Position numbers and translations under genes: made by a program
The notes under the pieces: model-generated
Database searches by the model: none
Seen by the model: the letters and a program-made list of their open reading frames with translations, nothing else
Told to the model about the DNA's origin: nothing
Assembly (NCBI RefSeq): GCF_017302275.1
Contig: NZ_JAFLDR010000010.1
Location: 1-64,000, forward strand
From: Sulfuritalea sp.
Lineage (GTDB): Bacteria > Pseudomonadota > Gammaproteobacteria > Burkholderiales > Rhodocyclaceae
Length of the DNA: 64,000 nt
Reading direction: 5' to 3'
Part shown: positions 9,394 through 21,300 of the stretch, in pieces
Numbering within the stretch: the stretch's first letter is position 1
How the letters are laid out: every line of letters begins with the position of its first letter

Positions 9394-9642
9394 TCAGCTC
9401 GAGGCGCCGGGCTTGCGGCCGGGGCTCTTGGGCGGAATGTAGCCCGCGACCCGGCAGAGCACCGCCTCGACCTTTTCGCCGTCGGTGCTGAAGCGCGTCA
9501 CGCTGCACTTCGATATCTCGCCGCGAGCGGAAAGGTCGGAAATGGAGCGGCGCACTTTCGCCAGCGATAGTCCCGTTGCGGCGGCGATTTCGGAATCGAA
9601 ACGCTGTCCGTTGGCCTTCAGGTATTGCATGATTTCTTGCAT
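9394..9642 (-). CDS. Small winged-helix DNA-binding protein
   Basis: The 82-residue protein begins MQEIMQYLKANGQRFDSEIA and continues ATGLSLAKVRRSISDLSARGE. That is the helix-turn-helix pattern of a winged-helix or FaeA/MarR-like module, followed by beta strands and a basic PGRKPG tail. The start at 9642 lies 26 bp downstream of the tRNA gene, so the two may share a transcript. No effector domain is present. It may be a transcriptional regulator, but its target is unknown. Confidence 0.6.
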   Translation of the reverse strand: MQEIMQYLKANGQRFDSEIAAATGLSLAKVRRSISDLSARGEISKCSVTRFSTDGEKVEAVLCRVAGYIPPKSPGRKPGASS

Positions 9643-9668
9643 ATCCGCTGCTCCGGGTAAGTTGAAGC

Positions 9669-9744
9669 TGGTGGGCCCAGCGAGACTCGAACTCGCAACC
9701 AAAGGATTATGAGTCCTCTGCTCTAACCATTGAGCTACAGGCCC
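9669..9744 (-). tRNA. tRNA with CAU anticodon, probably tRNA-Ile2 (lysidine type), else elongator tRNA-Met
   Basis: On the minus strand the 76-nt sequence folds into a full cloverleaf: acceptor GGGCCTG with a pairing 3' strand, D-stem containing AGCTCAATGG, anticodon loop CTCATAA, T-stem GCGAG/CTCGC around TTCGAGT, and an encoded CCA end. The anticodon is CAU. The short D-loop and the TTTGGTT segment after the anticodon stem resemble tRNA-Ile2 of E. coli more than elongator Met, but sequence alone does not settle this. It lies directly downstream of rpoD. Confidence 0.93.
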
Positions 9745-9756
9745 TGCTTGCTGCTG

Positions 9757-9783
9757 CGGCGGCCGTTGCTGTAGCGGCCGCCG
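9757..9783. other. GC-rich hairpin between rpoD and the tRNA
   Basis: A 9-bp perfect inverted repeat (CGGCGGCCG, 9-nt loop, CGGCCGCCG) lies 12 bp past the rpoD stop and 13 bp before the tRNA 5' end. There is no U-tract in the direction of rpoD transcription, so it is not a standard terminator. It could protect the mRNA end or mark a processing site for the tRNA. Confidence 0.5.
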
Positions 9784-9794
9784 GTGATGCATGT

Positions 9795-12002
<2,208 letters not shown>

Positions 12003-12120
12003 GACTATCCTCGGCTGGAGCGTGTTTCGGGTGCGACGCAGTGGGCCGGGGGAACGCCGCAACGATCACGGGCCGGCCGACTCCGCGCGCCGTGTAAGCG
12101 CAGGAGAACCGCTAAGTATA

Positions 12121-13875
12121 TCAGATCGGGCCGTTCGACGCCGGAGGCGCTGCGGGGCGCTTCTTCGCCAGCAGTTCCGCCAGCCGCTGCCTTTCCTCGG
12201 CGCTCAGGCCCTGCCTGGCCCGGGCGGTAAGCCGTTCGATTTCCGCGGTGAGGGCGCCATGGCGCAGGTGGGCGACCGAATCGTTGAACATTGCTTCCAG
12301 GGCGCCCAGATCGACCGCTTCCACCATATTGGCCGCGATGCCCGAAATCAGGGCCTCGTGCGGGGTGCCCCGGAAAAACTCCAGCAGCAGGCCGAAGCCG
12401 CCGGCCGGCAGCTCGCCGTGCTCGATGGCATCGGCAATGGCGATCAGCGCATCGCCCTCGACACGCTCGCGGTCGATCAGTTCCAGTGGCAGCCGGGCAG
12501 CCCATTCCGGCTTGTGCAGGAGGATCTGCAGCAGCTTGTACTCTATAGATGAGGGAATCGGCCGCTGTTTCATCTGCGCCGGCGCATAACGGCTGCGGGC
12601 GAGCGGCTTGAGGCTGCATTCGGCTTCGACTTCGGCCTGGGACAATTGCGCGCGCTGGGCGATTTCCTTGGTCACCTGCACCCGCAGGATGGGCGCGGAT
12701 ATCTTCTGCAACAGGGGTTTGGCTTCGTGTACCAGCAGGGCGCGCCCCTCGGCCGTGCCCGGATTGGCCCGCTTCACCAGTTCGCGCAGCAGGAACTCGC
12801 TGAGCCGCGTGGCGCTGCGGGTTTGCTGCACGAAGGCCTCGCGCCCATGTTCGCGGATGAATTCGTCCGGGTCCTGGTTGCCCGGCATCTGCAGGATTTC
12901 GACCGTCTTGTTGTCGGCCAGGTGACCCAGGCTGACTTCCATTGCGCGCCACGCCGCGCGATCGCCAGCGCTGTCGCGGTCGAAGCAGAACACCACCCGA
13001 TTGGCCTGTTTCAGCAGCTTTTGCACGTTGGCGTCGGTGGCGGCCGTGCCCAGCGTGGCGACCACGTTCTCGACCCCGCTCTGCACCAGGCCGACCACAT
13101 CCATGTAACCCTCGACTACCAGCACCGTGTCTTCTTCCTGGATGGCCTTGCGCGCCTGCGGCAGGCCGTATAGCTCGCGGCCCTTCTCGAACAGCGGGGT
13201 TTCCGGCGAATTGAGGTATTTCGGCTCACCCTCACCGATCACCCGGCCGCCGAAGCCGATCACGTTGCCGCGCTGGTCCTGGATGGGGAACATCACCCGG
13301 TCGCGGAAGCGGTCGTAGCGGCGGCCGGTCTCATTGACGATGACAAGGCCGCATTCGACCAGGGCAGCATCGTTGTAATCGGGAAAGACCTGTTGCAGGC
13401 CCTGCCAGCCGTCCGGCGCGTATCCGAGGCCGAACTTCGCCGCGATTTCGCCGGTAAGCCCCCGCCCCTTGAGGTAATCGACGGCCTTGGGCGAGGCCTT
13501 CAACTGATCGCGGTAGAACATCATGGCGCGCGCCATGAGTTCCGTCAGCGGCGCCTTCTTCGCCCGTTCTGCGCGATTGCGCTCCTCCTGCGGCACCTGC
13601 AGGCCGACCGACGATGCCAGGTCCTCCACCGCCTCGACGAAGCCGATGCCGGCGTGCTGCATCAGGAAGCCGATCGCGCTGCCGTGGGCACCGCAGCCGA
13701 AGCAATGGTAGAACTGCTTGGAGGGGCTGACCGTGAAGGACGGCGTCTTCTCGGAATGGAAGGGGCAGCAGGCGCTGTAGTTGGCGCCGGACTTCTTTAG
13801 CGGCACGTAGCGCTCCACCACGTCGACGATATCGACGCGGGCCAGCAAGTCCTGGACGAAGCTCTCGGGGATCAC
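12121..13875 (-). CDS. dnaG: DNA primase DnaG
   Basis: The 584-residue primase makes RNA primers at the replication fork. Its N-terminal CHC2 zinc ribbon is intact (C37-x2-H40, then C58-x2-C61 with the usual 17-residue gap). The TOPRIM core carries VVEGYMDVVGL and FDRDSAGD near residues 260-310. The C-terminal part from about 430 corresponds to the DnaB-binding helicase-interaction domain. It is 19 bp downstream of yqeY and 118 bp upstream of rpoD, the classic macromolecular synthesis arrangement that couples translation, replication and transcription. Confidence 0.98.
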   Translation of the reverse strand: MIPESFVQDLLARVDIVDVVERYVPLKKSGANYSACCPFHSEKTPSFTVSPSKQFYHCFGCGAHGSAIGFLMQHAGIGFVEAVEDLASSVGLQVPQEERNRAERAKKAPLTELMARAMMFYRDQLKASPKAVDYLKGRGLTGEIAAKFGLGYAPDGWQGLQQVFPDYNDAALVECGLVIVNETGRRYDRFRDRVMFPIQDQRGNVIGFGGRVIGEGEPKYLNSPETPLFEKGRELYGLPQARKAIQEEDTVLVVEGYMDVVGLVQSGVENVVATLGTAATDANVQKLLKQANRVVFCFDRDSAGDRAAWRAMEVSLGHLADNKTVEILQMPGNQDPDEFIREHGREAFVQQTRSATRLSEFLLRELVKRANPGTAEGRALLVHEAKPLLQKISAPILRVQVTKEIAQRAQLSQAEVEAECSLKPLARSRYAPAQMKQRPIPSSIEYKLLQILLHKPEWAARLPLELIDRERVEGDALIAIADAIEHGELPAGGFGLLLEFFRGTPHEALISGIAANMVEAVDLGALEAMFNDSVAHLRHGALTAEIERLTARARQGLSAEERQRLAELLAKKRPAAPPASNGPI

Positions 13876-13894
13876 GCGGACATTATGCCGCGCT

Positions 13895-14344
13895 TCAGCC
13901 AGTCGCCAGTTTTGCCTTGACCAGTTTGGATACTTCGCCCATGTCGGCGCGGCCCGCCACCCGGGGCTTGACCAGGGCGATCACCTTGCCCATGTCGGCC
14001 GGCCCTTTGGCGCCCGAGGCGGCAACCGCCGCCGTCACGATTGCCTCGACCTCGGCGGCGGAGAGGCCCTGCGGCATGTAGTCGGCGAGCACCGACGCCT
14101 CGAATTTTTCCGCATCGGCCAGGTCCTGGCGCTTGGCGGCCTCGTACTGGTTGATGGAATCCTTGCGCTGCTTGAGCATCTTTTCGATCACGGCGATCAC
14201 CGCCGCGTCGTCGATCACCAGTTTTTCGTCGACGCGCTTCTGCTTGATCGCGGCGCGCAGCAGGCTCAGCGCATCCTTCCGGGCCTTGTCGCCGGCCTTC
14301 ATGGCGGCTTTCCAGTCGTCGTCGATACGGGTTTCGAGGCTCAT
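13895..14344 (-). CDS. GatB/YqeY domain protein
   Basis: The 149-residue protein starts MSLETRIDDDWKAAMKAGDK and matches the YqeY family over its full length. The family resembles the C-terminal tRNA-binding domain of the amidotransferase subunit GatB (motif ADYMPQGLSAAEVE). Its position between rpsU and dnaG is common in proteobacteria. The biochemical role is not established; tRNA or amidotransferase association is inferred from the fold. An intrinsic terminator or attenuator separates it from rpsU. Confidence 0.88.
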   Translation of the reverse strand: MSLETRIDDDWKAAMKAGDKARKDALSLLRAAIKQKRVDEKLVIDDAAVIAVIEKMLKQRKDSINQYEAAKRQDLADAEKFEASVLADYMPQGLSAAEVEAIVTAAVAASGAKGPADMGKVIALVKPRVAGRADMGEVSKLVKAKLATG

Positions 14345-14368
14345 GATTCATCCCTTGCACAAGAACAA

Positions 14369-14388
14369 AAACCGCCGGAAGGCGGTTT
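14369..14388 (-). terminator. Intrinsic terminator or attenuator after rpsU
   Basis: On the minus strand AAACCGCC, loop TTCC, GGCGGTTT is followed by a T-run. It lies between the rpsU stop and the yqeY start. As in E. coli, where a partial terminator sits between rpsU and dnaG, it would let ribosomal protein S21 be made in excess over primase and sigma factor. Confidence 0.82.
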
Positions 14389-14439
14389 CATGGTTGAAGC
14401 GGTACGGCGTGCTGCCCGGCGCGGCCTTGGCCGCACCGG

Positions 14440-14652
14440 TCAATACATCTTCGGCGGCAGGAGCTGGCTGCGAATCCGCTTGTGGTGACGCTTGACGGCG
14501 GCGGCGGCCTTGCGCTTGCGCTCGGTCGTGGGCTTTTCGTAGAACTCGCGTGCGCGCAGCTCGGTCAGCAGACCGGTCTTTTCGATGGCACGCTTGAAGC
14601 GACGGATCGCAACTTCGAACGGCTCGTTTTCCTTGAGGCGAATACCCGGCAT
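14440..14652 (-). CDS. rpsU: 30S ribosomal protein S21
   Basis: The 70-residue basic protein [20 protein letters not shown] is recognisable S21 over its whole length, with the conserved [14 protein letters not shown] block and a lysine/arginine-rich tail. S21 belongs to the 30S subunit near the 3' end of 16S rRNA and helps translation initiation. It opens the rpsU-yqeY-dnaG-rpoD cluster. A near-consensus sigma-70 promoter lies 35-62 bp upstream. An in-frame ATG 36 bp further upstream is not conserved and is rejected. Confidence 0.97.
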   Translation of the reverse strand: MPGIRLKENEPFEVAIRRFKRAIEKTGLLTELRAREFYEKPTTERKRKAAAAVKRHHKRIRSQLLPPKMY

Positions 14653-14686
14653 GTAAATAATCCTGGAGAAACGGGGAAAGGCCGGC

Positions 14687-14714
14687 ATTCTAACCAGTTC
14701 GCCCCGGATGTCAA
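14687..14714 (-). promoter_or_regulatory. Sigma-70 promoter of the rpsU cluster
   Basis: Reading the minus strand, TTGACA (14714-14709, perfect -35) is followed after 16 bp by TAGAAT (14692-14687, five of six to the -10 consensus). The expected start of transcription is near 14680, about 28 nt before the rpsU ATG. The -35 overlaps the pbpC stop codon, so pbpC readthrough and this promoter share DNA. Confidence 0.75.
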
Positions 14715-16912
14715 TGATCGCGTCGCTTGCCGCGCAGGGCCCGCACCTCGAAGCTCACCGCATCCAGTTCGACCTCGGTGGCATCCACCAAGGCCAGCCG
14801 GTGCTTGCCCGGTTGCGGCAGCCAGCGGTTGCTGCGGCCGGCGCGTCCGGCCGGCTTGCCGTCCATGCGCCATTGCCATCCGGTTTCGGCCCGGGATGAC
14901 AATTGCAGCGGCAGGCGCTGGCGCCCCGGCGGGATGTCGGGATCGAGCGCGATCACCGTGCCCTGCGCCGGATAGCGGATGCGCGCCAGCGACTTCTGGG
15001 CCGCTACGCGAACGATGCTGCGTTCGGTGCCGGCAATGAACCATTCGCGGCGCGGCGGTTCGGCCTGGACGCGGGGGCTCGATTCGAAGCGGACGTCGCG
15101 CGCGATCAGGCCGGGCGGCGCTGCCGGCGGCGCGCTTGGCGTCCTGCGGCGCCCGGCGTCATCGCCCCGATGCAGCCAGTCCATCACCTCGCGCCACACC
15201 GGCGCCGCGCCGGCGATGCCGGAAACCTCGTGCATCGCCGCGCCGCTGGCATTGCCGACCCAGACCGCGACGGTGTAGCGGCGCGAGTAGCCGGCGCACC
15301 AGTTGTCGCGCATGTCCTTGCTGGTGCCGGTCTTGGCGGCGCTCCAGTAGGGCGTCGCCAGCCAGGATTCGAGGCCGAAACTGCCGGCGCGTGCGGCGCG
15401 GTCGGCGAGGATATCGCCCACCAGGAAGCTGGCAGTGGCTGCCAGCGCCTGGCGCGGCGCGCCGGCGAAGGCGCCGCAATGTTCGCCGCGACACGGTGCC
15501 GCGTTGGCGTCGGGCGTGGCGCGCAAGGCGCTCCAGCGGCCGGCGTTGGCCAGCGTGCGGTAGGCATTGGCCAGCGCCAGCAGCGAGACGTCGGCCGAGC
15601 CCAGCGCCAGGCTGTAGCCATACCAGTCGCCGCTTTCGGTCAGGCTGTCGAAGCCGAAGCGGCGCAGGCCCTGCTGGAACTCGTCGGCACCCAGGCGCAC
15701 CAGGGTCTTCACCGCCGGAACGTTGAGCGAGGCGGCCAGCGCGGTGCGCGCGCTGATCCAGCCGCGATGCTCGGGTTCGTAATTCTGCGGCGCGTAGAGC
15801 CCGTTGCCGGTGGCCAGCGTCAGCGGCGCGTCCTCGATCAGCGAGGCGGCGGTGAGGTCGCGGCGCGCGAAGGCCATGCCATACAGAAACGGCTTCAGCG
15901 TCGAGCCGGCCTGGCGCAGCGCGGTCACGCCATCCACCGCAGCGGCATCCGACAACTCGCCGCTGGAGCCGACCCAGGCGAGGATTTCGCCTGTCGCGTT
16001 GTCGGCCACCAGCACCGCGCCGTCCTCGACCTTGTGCTTGTCCAGAGCCCTCAGGTGGCGACGCAGGGTTTCGTCGGCGAAGCGCTGCAAGTCGGCATCC
16101 AGCGTGGACCGGCGGCGCTCGCCGGGCCGGGTGAGGAGCTTTTGCGCCAGGTGCGGGGCCAGTGGCGGTGTCTGGTCGGCGCGGTGCAAAACGTTGGCCA
16201 GTGTGGTCGCGGCGACCGCGTCGAGGTCATGACAGAGGGCTTCGCGCCGCATCTCGCGCAGCAGCGCACAGGCACGCCGCGCGACGACGGCAGCGCCGGC
16301 GTTCGGCGCGCGCAGCAACGCGGCGGCCAGCGCGGCTTCCTGCTCGTCCAGCCCTTGCGGCCACTTGCCGAACAGCCCCCGGCTCATCGCCGCGACGCCT
16401 TCGAGCTCGCCGCGAAACGGCGCCAGGTTCAGATAGGCTTCGAGGATCTGGTTCTTGCTCCAACTTTGCTCCAGGCGCAACGCGGCTGCCGCCTGGTCGA
16501 GCTTTTCCACCAGCTTGCGGCGGCCCTTGCGGCGCGATTCCGCGTCGAGCAGACCGGCCAGTTGCATGCTTATGGTGCTGGCGCCGCGCGTCTTCTCGTG
16601 GCGCAGGTTGCTCCATGCGCCGGCCGCGGCGGCCTGCCAGTCCACGCCGGCATGTTCGAGGAAGCGCTTGTCCTCGGAGGCCAGCACGGCGCGGCGCAGA
16701 GCCGGCGCGATCTCGCCGAGCGGCACCCAGGGCAGGCGGCGCACCGTGCGATCGAGGCGCAGCGCCGCGATCGGCGTGCCGTCGCGCGCCAGCAGCCAGG
16801 CGTCCGACGGACGGTGCGCGGCGCGCACTTCGCTGAAGCCGGGCAGAGCCATTGCCGACAGGCTGGGCATCAGCAGGGCAAGCGCAGCCAGGGGCCGAAG
16901 ATGGCGCCACAT
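14711..16912 (-). CDS. pbpC: Penicillin-binding protein 1C (bifunctional)
   Basis: The 733-residue murein synthase has an N-terminal signal anchor, then a family 51 transglycosylase domain (catalytic Glu80 in ASEDKRF, later [10 protein letters not shown]). The transpeptidase domain has the active-site motif S337-T-L-K and KTGTS near residue 525. A C-terminal domain of the BiPBP_C type follows from about 640. It polymerises and cross-links glycan in the periplasm. Its start follows the stop of the GT-like gene without a gap (TGA directly followed by ATG), so translation is probably coupled. PbpC is typically encoded beside a bacterial alpha-2-macroglobulin, as here. Confidence 0.95.
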   Translation of the reverse strand: MWRHLRPLAALALLMPSLSAMALPGFSEVRAAHRPSDAWLLARDGTPIAALRLDRTVRRLPWVPLGEIAPALRRAVLASEDKRFLEHAGVDWQAAAAGAWSNLRHEKTRGASTISMQLAGLLDAESRRKGRRKLVEKLDQAAAALRLEQSWSKNQILEAYLNLAPFRGELEGVAAMSRGLFGKWPQGLDEQEAALAAALLRAPNAGAAVVARRACALLREMRREALCHDLDAVAATTLANVLHRADQTPPLAPHLAQKLLTRPGERRRSTLDADLQRFADETLRRHLRALDKHKVEDGAVLVADNATGEILAWVGSSGELSDAAAVDGVTALRQAGSTLKPFLYGMAFARRDLTAASLIEDAPLTLATGNGLYAPQNYEPEHRGWISARTALAASLNVPAVKTLVRLGADEFQQGLRRFGFDSLTESGDWYGYSLALGSADVSLLALANAYRTLANAGRWSALRATPDANAAPCRGEHCGAFAGAPRQALAATASFLVGDILADRAARAGSFGLESWLATPYWSAAKTGTSKDMRDNWCAGYSRRYTVAVWVGNASGAAMHEVSGIAGAAPVWREVMDWLHRGDDAGRRRTPSAPPAAPPGLIARDVRFESSPRVQAEPPRREWFIAGTERSIVRVAAQKSLARIRYPAQGTVIALDPDIPPGRQRLPLQLSSRAETGWQWRMDGKPAGRAGRSNRWLPQPGKHRLALVDATEVELDAVSFEVRALRGKRRDH

Positions 16913-17989
16913 TCAGTGCAGCCCCAGCGTCGCCACCAGGCAGTGTGCGGCCTGCTCTGCGCCGCTCGCCACCGGTTGCGGCGGCTGCGGGGTTCGCCAG
17001 AGCCGTTGCATGGCCGGGATGAATTCGCCGGCCAGTACCTGTTCGCGCGTCAGCACTTGCGCGCGAGCATGGCGTCCGAGCCATGCGGCGAAGGGGGCCG
17101 ACTCCGGCCAGTCGTCGCGCTGCAGGTAGAGGATCGGAATTCCGCCGCAGGCGGCTTCGACGAAGGTGCCGTAACCGGGCTTGCTGAGCACGACATCGAC
17201 GCTGGCCAGCAGGTCGGAGAAATGCAAGCCGGGGACATCCATGTTGCGCACGTCCTCGCGTGCGATCGCCAGTTCCGCTGGCACCAGCCAGCACAGCCCC
17301 GGCGTGTGGGGCCAAGTGGCCAGCGGCAGGGGGAACTCCATGCCGCCCATGGCGACCAGCGCCCAGTGCCGGGCCGGATCGAGGTCGAGCAGTCGCGCGA
17401 CGCGCTCGCGGTCGCGCTGTCCCCGGCGCGCGATCGGGGCGATGTCCTGACAGCGTGACAGGTCGGACATCGGCAGCCCCGGCGTGACGCGAAAAAACGC
17501 CGCCGCCGAGTTGTAGGCGGCCAGCATCTGGCCGTGGATCGGCGCGGCCCAGGCCTCGCCGGGGAAGTAGTGGGCGAACAGTTCCGCCCAGTTCAGCGAG
17601 CACAGTCCGGCCGCCGGAATGCCGGCCGCCGCAGCCCCCGCCAGCGGCAGGTAGGCGACGTTGGCGACCAGCGCATCGACCTCGTGTGCGCGCAGCCAGT
17701 CGGCCTCAGCGGCCACGGTTTGCGTCCAGTCGGCATGAAACTCTCGGTAGCGCTGCGCGCTGGCGGCGAGGTCGATGTCGACCGCGTTGTGCATCACGAA
17801 GCCGAAATCGCGCGCTTCCGCGATGTGTTCGAACGCGGCGTCGACGCGCCGCCGCAGGCGTTCGAGCGGCAGCGCGCTGCGCACCGTCAGGCGCAGTTCC
17901 GGGCACAGCGCGGCCAGCGCGTTGAGCACCGGCGCGATCTGCGACAGGTGGCCCAGGCCATGCCCCGAAATGTCGGCCAGCAGGTGCAT
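16913..17989 (-). CDS. GT-B/MurG-like glycosyltransferase-fold protein
   Basis: The 358-residue protein starts MHLLADISGHGLGHLSQIAP, resembling the N-terminal glycine-rich loop of GT28/MurG-like proteins and of the glycosyltransferase-like domain seen in L-arabinokinases. A C-terminal motif with VVLSKPGYGTFVEAACGGIP near residues 265-285 matches the nucleotide-sugar site of GT-B enzymes. There is no signal peptide or membrane segment. Its ATG overlaps the stop of the receiver-like gene by one base and its stop abuts pbpC. A role in modifying an envelope or lipid-linked sugar is inferred only from fold and context. Confidence 0.65.
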   Translation of the reverse strand: MHLLADISGHGLGHLSQIAPVLNALAALCPELRLTVRSALPLERLRRRVDAAFEHIAEARDFGFVMHNAVDIDLAASAQRYREFHADWTQTVAAEADWLRAHEVDALVANVAYLPLAGAAAAGIPAAGLCSLNWAELFAHYFPGEAWAAPIHGQMLAAYNSAAAFFRVTPGLPMSDLSRCQDIAPIARRGQRDRERVARLLDLDPARHWALVAMGGMEFPLPLATWPHTPGLCWLVPAELAIAREDVRNMDVPGLHFSDLLASVDVVLSKPGYGTFVEAACGGIPILYLQRDDWPESAPFAAWLGRHARAQVLTREQVLAGEFIPAMQRLWRTPQPPQPVASGAEQAAHCLVATLGLH

Positions 17990-18306
17990 CAGCCGGGCAG
18001 TTTCAACAGGCGCGCCACGCGCCGGTCGACGAAGCCGCGCGCGGCGAAATCCGTGGCGCCGGCGAGCTTTGCGGCCTCCACCGCGCTCTCGTCGAAGCTT
18101 GCGGCGCAGGCGATGATGGGCAATTCGGGATGCGCGGCCCGCAAGCCGGAAATCTCTGCCAGTGCCTCGCGCCGCCCGAGGTCCACGACGATGCAGTCCG
18201 GCGCCTCGCCGCCGTCCTTTTTCAGCATGCGCACGCCTTGCGCGGTCCAGGCCGATTCGAGCCGCAAGCGGGTGGTCAGGTCGTGGCAAAGCAGGAGTAT
18301 CTTCAT
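17989..18306 (-). CDS. Receiver-like (CheY-fold) small protein
   Basis: The 105-residue protein MKILLLCHDLTTRLRLESAW has an alternating beta/alpha pattern like a response-regulator receiver: IVVDLG where the phospho-acceptor strand ends, IIACAASFDE, and AGATDFAARG near the C-terminus. The usual acidic pair after strand 1 and the conserved lysine are not evident, so it may be a degenerate receiver that is not phosphorylated. It sits 76 bp after the alpha-2-macroglobulin gene and is coupled to the GT-like gene. No kinase is nearby. Confidence 0.5.
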   Translation of the reverse strand: MKILLLCHDLTTRLRLESAWTAQGVRMLKKDGGEAPDCIVVDLGRREALAEISGLRAAHPELPIIACAASFDESAVEAAKLAGATDFAARGFVDRRVARLLKLPG

Positions 18307-18336
18307 TGAACGTTTCCTCGTGGTTGCGTGTTGCAG

Positions 18337-18361
18337 CGCCGTATCCCCGGCGCCGACTTTT
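18337..18361 (+). repeat. Dispersed 24-nt repeat, copy 2 (intergenic)
   Basis: This is CGCCGT, ATCCCC, GGCGCCGACTTT plus T. It lies in the 76-bp gap between the alpha-2-macroglobulin gene and the receiver-like gene, antisense to that operon's transcript. Confidence 0.85.
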
Positions 18362-18382
18362 CGGGTCGGACTGGCCTTGCGT

Positions 18383-21300
18383 TCAATTCCCCACCACCAC
18401 CTTCGCGTTGGGCACTTCGCCGAACACGTCGGGCGCGTACATGGCTTCGACCCGCGTCGGAGGCAGCGCGAACTCGCCGGCGTTGTTGATGCGCAGCGTG
18501 TAGTCGATGCTGAAGCGGCCCTTCGGCACTACTTCGTAATAGGCGCGGAAATTGGCGAAGGTCCGTTCGACGAAACTGGGCCAGAGGCGCCGCGCGCGGC
18601 GGTCTTCGTCCAGCGTCGCGATGCGCGAATCGCGGCCGTCGCCCTCGCCCAGGATGCGGCTGCCGGCCGGGATCGGGTCGCTGACCACGACCCAGCCCAT
18701 GTCCTGCTCGGCGTCGATGGTCAGCGTGATGCGCCACAGGTCGCCGCGACTCACCTTGCCTTTTTCCCTTTCCTGCAGCGGCGTCACCTGGCGCGTGACA
18801 CGATAGCCGAAGGCGCGCGGGCCGCCGGCCGGAATCGCGGCAAGTGCCTGGATGCTGGCCCAGGGCTTGCCGCTGCCGTCGTGCGTGACGGCGAGCGTGG
18901 CCTCGCCCGCGGGCCAGGGCAGCGCCAGGCGCGGTGCGTCGTCGGCGCCCGTCCAGCGATGCTCGGCCTTGCCCGCGCCGAGGCTGGCGCGCGTGGTGCC
19001 GGCCACCGCTTCCTTCTCGAAGCGCCTTCCGTACTGGTCGAGCGCGATCGCGGCCCAGGCGTTGGCCGTGGTGGTGAACCAGCGTCCGCGCACCTGGCGT
19101 TCCAGCGCGCCGCGCAGCAGTTTCGGCAGGTCCTCGCGCCAGCCCGGTTCGTCCATCACCGCCTCGATCAGGCGGAAGGCGTTGGAATCGCCGCTGACCA
19201 TCAGCCACCACCAGTAGTCGCTCTTCTCGGTGGTGAAGCTCAGCCGTCCGCCAGTGTAGGACAGCCGATTGCGCAGTTCGCGCTCGGCGGCGGCGAGCTT
19301 CTCCGCGCGCTGCGGCAGGTCGGTGAGGCGGCGCACGACGAGGTACCAGTCGATCAGCGCCGAGGTCGGCAGGCGCAACGGTTCGACTTCCAGCGCGGCG
19401 GCGGCCTTGGCCGGATTGCGTCCGGCGCGGCTCAGGGCTTCCAGCGCAAGCAGCTTGCCGGCGAGCTGCGCGTCTGTCGCGGCCGGCGACCACAGCGGCG
19501 CCTTGAAGCGCGCCTCGACGAAGCCGGCGAGGCCGTCTTCCAGGCGCGTCCTGAGTTCCGCCGGCAGCGTCATGCTGCTGGCCAGCGAAATGTCGAGCAG
19601 GTAGGCGCTGAGCGTCGCACTGCCGGGGCTGTTGGCAAGCGCGTCGCCGGGGAAATAGCGCGCCAGGCCGTTGCCGTCGAGCAGCGCGGGCAGGCTGTCG
19701 ACCACCTCCTTCCAGCGCGCCTCGTCCTTGAGGCCGACTGCGACCGAGGCCCGCTGTTCGAGGCAGGCGAAGGGGTAGTCCTCGAAGAAGCGCCGCAGCC
19801 CGGGCGGCGGCGTCGACAGCTTCGGCGACAGGCCCAGTTCGATGCCGCCGCGACCCGGCAGTGCGCCCGGCGGCATGGCGACGGGCAGTTCGAGCTTGCC
19901 CTCGACGCGGGCGAAGCTGGCCTGCTGCACGGTGACCGGCACCGCGGGTTCGATCTTCTGGGTGACGCGCAGCCGGTCGCGGCCGGGGGTCTTGCTGCCG
20001 TCGCCGTTTTCGTTGGCCTCGAATTCCCATGTCATGGCCGAGGCGCCTTCCGGCGCCTGCGCGTCCCAGGCCAGTTCCGCCGCGCCTTCGGCGGCGAGCT
20101 TCACTTCCTTAGCTTCCAGCGCCTGCGCGCCGGCGCGCGCCGTGACATTCACCGTCATCGCCCGTGCCGTGCCGTTCCTCACCGTCAGCAAGGCCTGGTA
20201 GCGGTCCTTTTCGCGCACCAGCGGCGGCAGGCCGGACACCATCTGCAGGTCCTGTCGCGTGCGCACGGTCGCCGCGCCGCTGCCGAACAGCGCGGCGCCG
20301 GCAGTGGCGATGCCGACCAGCTTGAACTCGGTGAGCGAATCGTTGATCGGCAGCTTCAGCATCGCCGTGCCGTCAGCGCCGACTTTCACGCGCGGCTGCC
20401 AGCTCAGCAGCGTGTCGAACAGTTCGCGCGCCGGGGCGCGGCCGCCGCCGCCGCCCGGCGGCACGGCCTTGCGGCCGAAGTGGCGCTTGCCCAGCACCTG
20501 CGATTGCGCGGTGGACGTCGCCACCTCGTAGGCGCGGCGCGGCGACATGGCTTCCAGCAAGTTCCAGCTGTCATTGGGCCGCAGTTCGAGCAGCGCCTGG
20601 TCCACGGCGGCGAAGGCCAGCTCGGTGCCGGCCGGCAGCGTCTTGCCCGCGGGCGGCGACACCTTGAGGCGTACCGTGGCTTCCTCGCGCGGCCGGTATT
20701 CCTTGCGTTCGGGCAGCACCTCGACCTTGAGCCGCAGGCTTTCCGTGCCGACGCCGAGCTCGGCCAGCCCCAGGCGCCAGGCCGGCTTGGCCAGGTCCAC
20801 CATTGCCGTCGGCTGTTGCGGGTTCCACCAGTCGCGGAACCAGGCCAGCGGCTCGCGCCAGCCCCACTGGAACAGCGAATACCATTTCAGCGGCTCGATG
20901 CGCCCGCGCACCACCAGCACCGAAACGAAGACATTGGGCGCCCACTCGCCCTTCACCGGCACCTCGATCACCGGGCTGAAGCGCGACAGCGGGCGGACGA
21001 AGGTTTCGATGATGCCGCCGGCCTCGACCGAGACCAGCGCCGTCGCCTCGCGGAAGGGCGTATGCACCCGGAATCGCGCGGTGTCGCCGGCCTGGTAGCT
21101 GCGCTGTTCGGGCACCACGTCGATGCGGTCCTGGTTGCCGGCGGTGAACCAGGGATCGTCGCCGCCGCCGGCGGCCCAGTAACTGGCGCCGCTCCTGGCG
21201 ACGTTGCCTTTCGCATCGCGCGTCTGCGCCAGCAGGTAGATTTCACCCGCGCCTGGCACCTTCGGTTCGCAGCGCAGCAGGCCGCGTGCGTCGCTGCGCC

